Origin: Candidatus Pacearchaeota archaeon
GTDB taxonomy: Archaea > Nanobdellota > Nanobdellia > Pacearchaeales > GW2011-AR1
NCBI GenBank assembly: GCA_023133375.1
Contig: JAGLWP010000011.1
Span: 1-16,574, forward strand
Direction of reading: 5' to 3'
Length of the DNA stretch: 16,574 nt
Below are positions 13,375 to 16,574 of this stretch, piece by piece. Position 1 is the stretch's first letter; every line of letters starts with the position of its first letter. The notes under the pieces were generated by a model that saw nothing but the letters and a program-made list of their open reading frames with translations, had not been told where the DNA came from and did not search any database. The position numbers were made by a program, and so were the translations under genes.

Positions 13375-13914
13375 ATGAAAAAAAGAGGTACTCGCGCCTT
13401 GACATCGCGAATCAGGAAAAAAATTTGTCCGACGTCAAAACGCTCTACTCCCGCCTGCACTCGGAATGATATAAACCATTTTGTCTCGTGCAAACGCTCG
13501 CAACTAAAATTATCTTTTGGGATGATTTTTTCTATTTTTCTTATAATAATTTTTCTTTCTGCAGCGATTTACTTTATTATAAAATTTATTAATCTGCAAC
13601 ACACAATTCAAATTGAAACTTTTAAGAATAACCTGCAAGCAGACATTAATATAATGTGGCAGAGTCAGCAAGGAAGCCAAGAAGTAGAATATCGTCTGCC
13701 GAATAAGATAAACAAAGTTTGTTTTACCGACGATGATTACCAGAATTTAATATTAGTTTCAGATAGACCAATTGACGGGAAAAACATTGAGCATATTAAG
13801 ATTGATATTATCACATCAGAAGAAGATCCTTATTGTATCACAAATATTGAAGGTAAAGTCAGTATGACTCTTGTAAAAGATTATGGGGAATCTTTAGTAA
13901 AAATTACTAGATAA
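13375..13914 (+). CDS. Prepilin-like membrane protein with a doubly inserted leader, first gene of surface operon 2
   Basis: The 179-residue protein has a 41-residue basic leader, a K40-R41-S42-Q43 junction, and a long hydrophobic helix at about 47-70 (LSFGMIFSIFLIIIFLSAAI). An extracytoplasmic domain of ~105 residues follows, with two late cysteines (VCFTDD and PYCITN). The layout matches class III / prepilin-like proteins. Residues 1-23 are nearly the same as those of the operon 1 leader (MKKRGTRALTSRIRKK against MEKRGTCALTSRIRKN), but the rest of the two proteins is unrelated by eye. Residues 24-41 come from a second, diverged copy of the same element. Removing both inserts leaves MKKR-SQLKLSF, an ordinary leader. 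Its stop is followed by the next ATG after 1 nt. Confidence 0.82.
   Translation: MKKRGTRALTSRIRKKICPTSKRSTPACTRNDINHFVSCKRSQLKLSFGMIFSIFLIIIFLSAAIYFIIKFINLQHTIQIETFKNNLQADINIMWQSQQGSQEVEYRLPNKINKVCFTDDDYQNLILVSDRPIDGKNIEHIKIDIITSEEDPYCITNIEGKVSMTLVKDYGESLVKITR
13394..13443 (+). repeat. In-frame palindromic element, copy B1
   Basis: Arms GCGCCTTGAC (13394-13403) and GTCAAAACGC (13434-13443) pair at 8 of 10 positions around a 30-nt centre. Together with the bases up to the ATG at 13375 it matches copy A at 64 of 69 positions. It encodes most of residues 7-23 of the leader. Confidence 0.75.
13451..13497 (+). repeat. In-frame palindromic element, copy B2 (diverged tandem copy)
   Basis: Arms CCGCCTGCAC (13451-13460) and GTGCAAACGC (13488-13497) enclose 27 nt. 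It aligns with B1: TACTC before the arm, CGCCT in it, then TCG-GAAT, ATTTGTC and AAACGC. TTGAC/GTCAA in B1 has become TGCAC/GTGCA, so pairing is kept through matching changes on both arms. The flanks AAACGCTC at 13438-13445 and 13492-13499 are exact 8-bp direct repeats, 54 nt (18 codons) apart. Confidence 0.65.
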
Positions 13915-13915
13915 A

Positions 13916-14839
13916 ATGAAAAGGGGTGCGTTGCAGATATCTTTTGGTTGGCTTTTTGCGATTATCATAGGAGCGTTTATAATTTTCCTTGCGGTTTTTG
14001 GGGTTACAAAACTTATGAAAACAGAACAGACGACGATTGATGCTAAATCTGGGAAAGAATTAGGAGTTCTTCTTAATCCTTTAGAAACAAGTCTTGAGTC
14101 AGCGAAGACAACTTCTTTTACAATGCCTGCAGAATCAAGGATTTATAATGGGTGTAATAATGCGGGAAACTTTGGCAAACAATTAATTAAAATTTCGCAA
14201 AAAAGTTTTAATAAATGGACAGAAACAAATATTGATGTAGGATTTTCAAACAAGTATATTTTCTCAAAAGAAATTGTTGAAGGGAAGAAATTTTATATTT
14301 TTTCAAAGCCGTTTGATTTTCCATTTAAAGTTTCTGACTTGATGTATATAACTTCTTCTAAAGATATTTATTGTTTTGTTGATGCTCCAGAAGAAATTGA
14401 AGAGGAAATTAAAACAATCAACCAAACAAATCTTTTGGTGGGGGACTGTTCGGATAATATGATTAATGTATGTTTTTCTGGAAATTGTGATATTAATGTT
14501 GACTATGACGAGGGGTATGTAAAAAAACAGGGAGAGATACATCCTATGTATTTTGTATCTGATGCTTTAATGTATGCTGCAATTTTTGGAGATGTTGAGG
14601 TTTATGAATGTCAGTTGAAACGACTAATGCAAAGAATAGAAGAACTTTCTTTAATTTATAGGGATAAAACAAGGTTGATTAGTAAGAAAGGTTGTGAGTT
14701 TGATATAAATGCTGATTTAGTTGAGTTGAATATGTTTGCAGATAATTTTGATGAGTCCGAGGACATTATTTGGTTAGAGTCAAAAGTTAATAATCTTAAT
14801 GATAAAAATGAAGCAGCAGGGGAGTGTGGGTTATGGTAA
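13916..14839 (+). CDS. Prepilin-like membrane protein (307 aa), second gene of surface operon 2
   Basis: A short leader MKRG-ALQ leads into one hydrophobic helix (about 8-31, ISFGWLFAIIIGAFIIFLAV) and then a ~275-residue predicted extracytoplasmic domain. Cysteines occur at NGCNN, DIYCF, GDCSDN, VCFSGNC, YECQL, KGCEF and the C-terminal ECGLW. Unlike its operon neighbours, it has the plain short leader with no insert, which shows what the unmodified form looks like. It starts 1 nt after the previous stop, and its TAA shares a base with the next ATG (TAATG). I recognise no named family; pilin-like subunit or assembly partner is the likely class. Confidence 0.78.
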   Translation: MKRGALQISFGWLFAIIIGAFIIFLAVFGVTKLMKTEQTTIDAKSGKELGVLLNPLETSLESAKTTSFTMPAESRIYNGCNNAGNFGKQLIKISQKSFNKWTETNIDVGFSNKYIFSKEIVEGKKFYIFSKPFDFPFKVSDLMYITSSKDIYCFVDAPEEIEEEIKTINQTNLLVGDCSDNMINVCFSGNCDINVDYDEGYVKKQGEIHPMYFVSDALMYAAIFGDVEVYECQLKRLMQRIEELSLIYRDKTRLISKKGCEFDINADLVELNMFADNFDESEDIIWLESKVNNLNDKNEAAGECGLW

Positions 14840-15477
14840 TGAAAACAACCTCCAGGTCTTTTTCGATTTTCCACTTAGCGCGGAGCAAGCGACTCCTCAC
14901 GAACAAGTACGTTCGTCGTAAGGGCGATTTTTTAAATTGCCTTCGACGAAAATCGCGCAAAAAATCGCATAAAGCGCAAATGAAGATTCAACAAATGGCA
15001 TTTATGTTAGTTGCGGTTACGCTTTTTTTTATGCTTGTGGGAATTTTTGTGTTAGTAATAAGATTCTCCAGCTTAAAACAATCTTCAGTAATTCTTGAAG
15101 AAGAAAATGCTATGCTCCTTGTCACAAAACTTGCTAATTCCCCTGAATTTGCATGCGGGGCTTCTTTTGGAAACAGTAAATTAAGCTGCATTGATGCTGA
15201 TAAAATTATGATTTTGAAGGAGCATATGTCTAAGTATATTGGTTTTTGGGGTGTTGCAGAAATAGAAATACGAAAAGTTTATCCTGATTCAGGGGTTGAA
15301 TGCAATTTAGAAAATTATCCTGATTGCGGGATTATTAAAGTTTATTCAAAAAATGTAAATAAATTGCCTGCTTCATCAAATTTTGTTGCATTGTGCTGGA
15401 AAGAAAGTTCAGACACAGGAGTTTATGATAAATGTGAAATTGCTAGATTAATGATAAGTTCAGAGGATAAAACATGA
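14839..15477 (+). CDS. Prepilin-like membrane protein with a hairpin-encoded basic leader, third gene of surface operon 2
   Basis: The 212-residue protein has a long, very basic leader (1-45; LLTNKYVRRKGD, RRKSRKKSHK), then an A46-Q47 junction and a hydrophobic helix at about 53-75 (AFMLVAVTLFFMLVGIFVLV). A soluble domain with five cysteines follows. ATG 14839 overlaps the previous stop (TAATG), making it the best start. GTG 14824 and ATG 14833 lie within the upstream gene. An internal ATG at 14980 would lose the basic leader and AQ junction. The leader DNA contains two hairpins unlike the coding DNA around it. The stop overlaps the next gene (ATGA). Confidence 0.75.
   Translation: MKTTSRSFSIFHLARSKRLLTNKYVRRKGDFLNCLRRKSRKKSHKAQMKIQQMAFMLVAVTLFFMLVGIFVLVIRFSSLKQSSVILEEENAMLLVTKLANSPEFACGASFGNSKLSCIDADKIMILKEHMSKYIGFWGVAEIEIRKVYPDSGVECNLENYPDCGIIKVYSKNVNKLPASSNFVALCWKESSDTGVYDKCEIARLMISSEDKT
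14899..14956 (+). repeat. Second type of in-frame hairpin insert
   Basis: Two neighbouring hairpins are seen. ACGAAC/GTTCGT is at 14899-14904 with 14911-14916 (6-nt loop). GCGATTTT/AAAATCGC is at 14924-14931 with 14949-14956 (17-nt loop, perfect 8-bp stem). They lie in the leader of the prepilin-like gene at 14839, and the region is richer in CG dinucleotides than the rest of the gene. It has no clear similarity to copies A, B1 or B2. Confidence 0.55.
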
Positions 15478-15956
15478 AAAAAAAGAAGGGACAGGAAGAG
15501 ATTGTAGGATTTGCGTTAATAATAATTATAGTGTCGGTTATATTGCTTGTTTTTCTTAGTTTTTCATTGAGAAGTTCTAGAAAAATGGAAATAGAAAGTT
15601 ATGAAGTTGAGGGATTTATTCAGGCATTTTTACAACATACAAGTAATTGCGAAGATGCTTTAGGTTTTTTATCTGTGCAAAAATTGATTTTTAGTTGTGA
15701 CAGGGATGAAATATGTTTAGATGGTAAAAGTGCTTGTGAAGCCATGGATTTTACCTTGACAGAAATTTGTGAGAATAGTTGGAATGTGGGGAAGGATGCC
15801 CCCATTAAAGGATATCAATTGAAAATTATTTCAGATGAAACAGAAATTTTTCTACTTAACGAAGGTAATGTGACTAAGAATTACAAAGGGGCTGCGCAGG
15901 ATTTTGTAAAAAGAGCCAAGGATTATGAAGTATCTTTTAAGGTATATTATGATTAA
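15474..15956 (+). CDS. Class III signal prepilin-like protein (160 aa), last gene of surface operon 2
   Basis: The N-terminus MKKKKG-QEEIVGFALIIII is a near-textbook class III signal: lysines, Gly6 at -1, Gln7 at +1 and acidic residues at 8-9, then one hydrophobic helix (about 10-31). The consensus for EppA-processed archaeal pilins is K/R-G followed by Q and a nearby E. The remaining ~125 residues form a predicted extracytoplasmic domain with cysteines in NCEDAL, SCDRDEICLDGKSACEA and EICENSW. It overlaps the preceding stop by ATGA, and its own last 4 nt overlap the stop of the convergent regulator gene. This gene best supports the pilin-like reading of the whole cluster. Confidence 0.82.
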   Translation: MKKKKGQEEIVGFALIIIIVSVILLVFLSFSLRSSRKMEIESYEVEGFIQAFLQHTSNCEDALGFLSVQKLIFSCDRDEICLDGKSACEAMDFTLTEICENSWNVGKDAPIKGYQLKIISDETEIFLLNEGNVTKNYKGAAQDFVKRAKDYEVSFKVYYD

Positions 15957-16294
15957 ACCTTTACATTAATTGTGATTGTATCCACGACAATTGCTGGTCT
16001 GTGTCTTGTCCGATTTTTTGTCTTTTCTTCAATTAATTCTATAAAGCCAAACCTCTCTAAAAGCTTGACATCATCATTCACAGATTTAAATCCTCTTTCT
16101 AATTTTTTAGCTAATTCATAGATAGACTGAGGTTTTTGTGTTTTTATAACATGCAAAATTCGCGCTTTTTCATTGCTCAAAAGCTGTCTTAGGGCTAAAA
16201 TACCAGAAAAATCATAGTTTTCTTTAGAAGAACTTTTTTTGAAAATAGAGAATGCTCCTTTGCCTCCTTTTATTGTAATTTCTCTTATTGCCAT
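15953..16294 (-). CDS. Winged-helix transcriptional regulator
   Basis: The 113-residue protein has a central winged helix-turn-helix: helices at about 42-55 (NEKARILHVI) and 57-66 (IYELAKKLER), a recognition helix at 69-83 (FKSVNDDVKLLERFG), then a basic wing and strand (KNRTRHRPAIVVDTITINV). The order resembles the archaeal COG4190 / HVO_A0114-like group of predicted regulators, some of which act as antitoxins (family knowledge, not tested here). No partner toxin gene adjoins it in the window. Its ATG at 16294 has no in-frame upstream alternative before a stop. It converges on surface operon 2 with a 4-nt overlap, so the two transcripts must be antisense at their ends. Palindromes upstream (16382-16453) are candidate operators. 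Confidence 0.85.
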   Translation of the reverse strand: MAIREITIKGGKGAFSIFKKSSSKENYDFSGILALRQLLSNEKARILHVIKTQKPQSIYELAKKLERGFKSVNDDVKLLERFGFIELIEEKTKNRTRHRPAIVVDTITINVKV

Positions 16295-16381
16295 TGCCGA
16301 CGGTGATTGATATGGTTAATTTCGGGATATATATGTGTAATATATATGATGAAGTTATATGTCTTTTTGTATAATATATTC

Positions 16382-16404
16382 TATTAAGATACCCTATCTT
16401 AATA
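16382..16404. promoter_or_regulatory. Perfect 10-bp inverted repeat, candidate operator
   Basis: TATTAAGATA-CCC-TATCTTAATA is a perfect palindrome with a 3-nt centre. It lies about 90 nt upstream of the winged-helix gene (minus strand) and 60 nt upstream of the rightward TATA box at 16466. Its size suits a dimeric DNA-binding protein; a transcription hairpin is less likely because no T-tract follows. Confidence 0.5.
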
Positions 16405-16410
16405 AACCTT

Positions 16411-16453
16411 ACTATTATAGCATATGAACCTTATAGTGTTATAATATAATAGT
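16411..16453. promoter_or_regulatory. Second inverted repeat near the rightward promoter
   Basis: ACTATTATA (16411-16419) and TATAATAGT (16445-16453) are perfect 9-bp inverted arms with 25 nt between them, ending 12 nt before the TATA box at 16466. The low complexity of AT-rich DNA makes chance more likely here than for the 16382 palindrome. Confidence 0.35.
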
Positions 16454-16465
16454 GATAGCAAAAGA

Positions 16466-16473
16466 TTTATAAA
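16466..16473 (+). promoter_or_regulatory. Strong TATA box facing the right edge
   Basis: TTTATAAA is preceded by a purine-rich BRE-like CAAAAGA. Predicted transcription start is near 16491-16496. No start codon with an open frame follows within the window, so a non-coding RNA is the likely product. Confidence 0.6.
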
Positions 16474-16490
16474 TAAAAATCTAAACAAAG

Positions 16491-16574
16491 GTAGTTTCTT
16501 AGGGCAAACTCTGAAGGTTAGCGATAATCTTTTTAAAGGAAAATTCTTGGAAATAACATGCTCTGAAAAGAGTA
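16491..16574 (+). ncRNA. Candidate structured RNA, 5' end only (cut by window edge)
   Basis: Downstream of the TATA box the sequence has no ORF but folds locally. AGTTT/AAACT is at 16493-16497 with 16506-16510. GGTTA-GCGA-TAATC is at 16516-16529 with a GNRA tetraloop. CTCT-GAAA-AGAG is at 16561-16572, again GNRA, extended by U-A and G-U pairs. Two GNRA caps in 85 nt are unusual for AT-rich spacer DNA. I could not match it to the 5' end of 16S, 23S, 5S, SRP RNA, RNase P RNA or a tRNA from memory. It may be a diverged form of one of these, a leader, or chance. Confidence 0.4.

Noticed and set aside
7592..13499. CRISPR-like array from the repeated ~50-bp units
   Set aside because: Only three copies, two of them adjacent and one 6 kb away, lying in coding sequence with no regular spacers and no cas genes.
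14824..14838. GTG/ATG starts upstream of 14839
   Set aside because: They extend into the preceding gene; the TAATG junction at 14837-14841 is the typical coupled start.

Overview
The window is AT-rich DNA that reads like the chromosome of a DPANN-type archaeon (Nanoarchaeota / Woesearchaeota / Pacearchaeota-like). It has a PCNA sliding clamp, an archaeo-eukaryotic primase, archaeal TATA boxes about 25 nt upstream of start codons (leaderless mRNAs), class III / prepilin-like signal peptides, and many cysteine-rich secreted proteins with no bacterial-type homologues that I recognise. I see no tRNA, rRNA, transposase or CRISPR array.

Left part (1-7350): the end of an upstream gene and a small coiled ORF lie convergent to a secreted, membrane-anchored surface protein (250-1491, minus). 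Divergent from that, on the plus strand, are a previously unlisted 55-residue ORF (1552-1719) and a Nudix hydrolase (1778-2155). On the minus strand follow a small multi-pass membrane protein (2214-2510) and a large anchored surface protein (2512-4275) with a terpenoid-cyclase-like QW motif, three cysteine modules and a Pro/Arg-rich tail. Next come a primase that fuses the PriS catalytic part to a PriL-like four-cysteine Fe-S part (4311-5570) and a PHP-family phosphoesterase (5615-6502). PCNA (6624-7349) diverges from the PHP gene.

Right part (7350-15956): two plus-strand operons encode a surface apparatus. Operon 1 (7592-13164) holds a prepilin-like protein, a 665-residue Cys-rich secreted protein, a complete MntA/HepT (MNT-HEPN) toxin-antitoxin pair, and a 713-residue membrane protein with repeated Cys-containing extracellular domains. 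Operon 2 (13375-15956) holds four small prepilin-like proteins with 1-nt or 4-nt junctions. Six proteins in the two operons start with a short basic stretch, a G/A/S-x-Q-like processing region and one long hydrophobic helix, as expected for pilin-like subunits that assemble at the membrane. No assembly ATPase or signal peptidase gene is in the window.

The most unusual feature is a family of ~50-bp palindromic elements inserted in frame in the basic leader of these prepilin-like proteins: one copy in the first gene of operon 1 and two tandem copies in the first gene of operon 2. A second, unrelated hairpin insert lies in the leader of the third gene of operon 2. The inverted arms of two copies differ by compensatory base changes.

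Right edge (15953-16574): a winged-helix regulator on the minus strand converges on operon 2. Upstream of it is a non-coding stretch with a perfect 10-bp palindrome, a second inverted repeat, and a strong TATA box facing right. That box is followed by an ORF-free sequence with two GNRA-capped hairpins, probably the 5' end of a structured RNA cut by the window edge.
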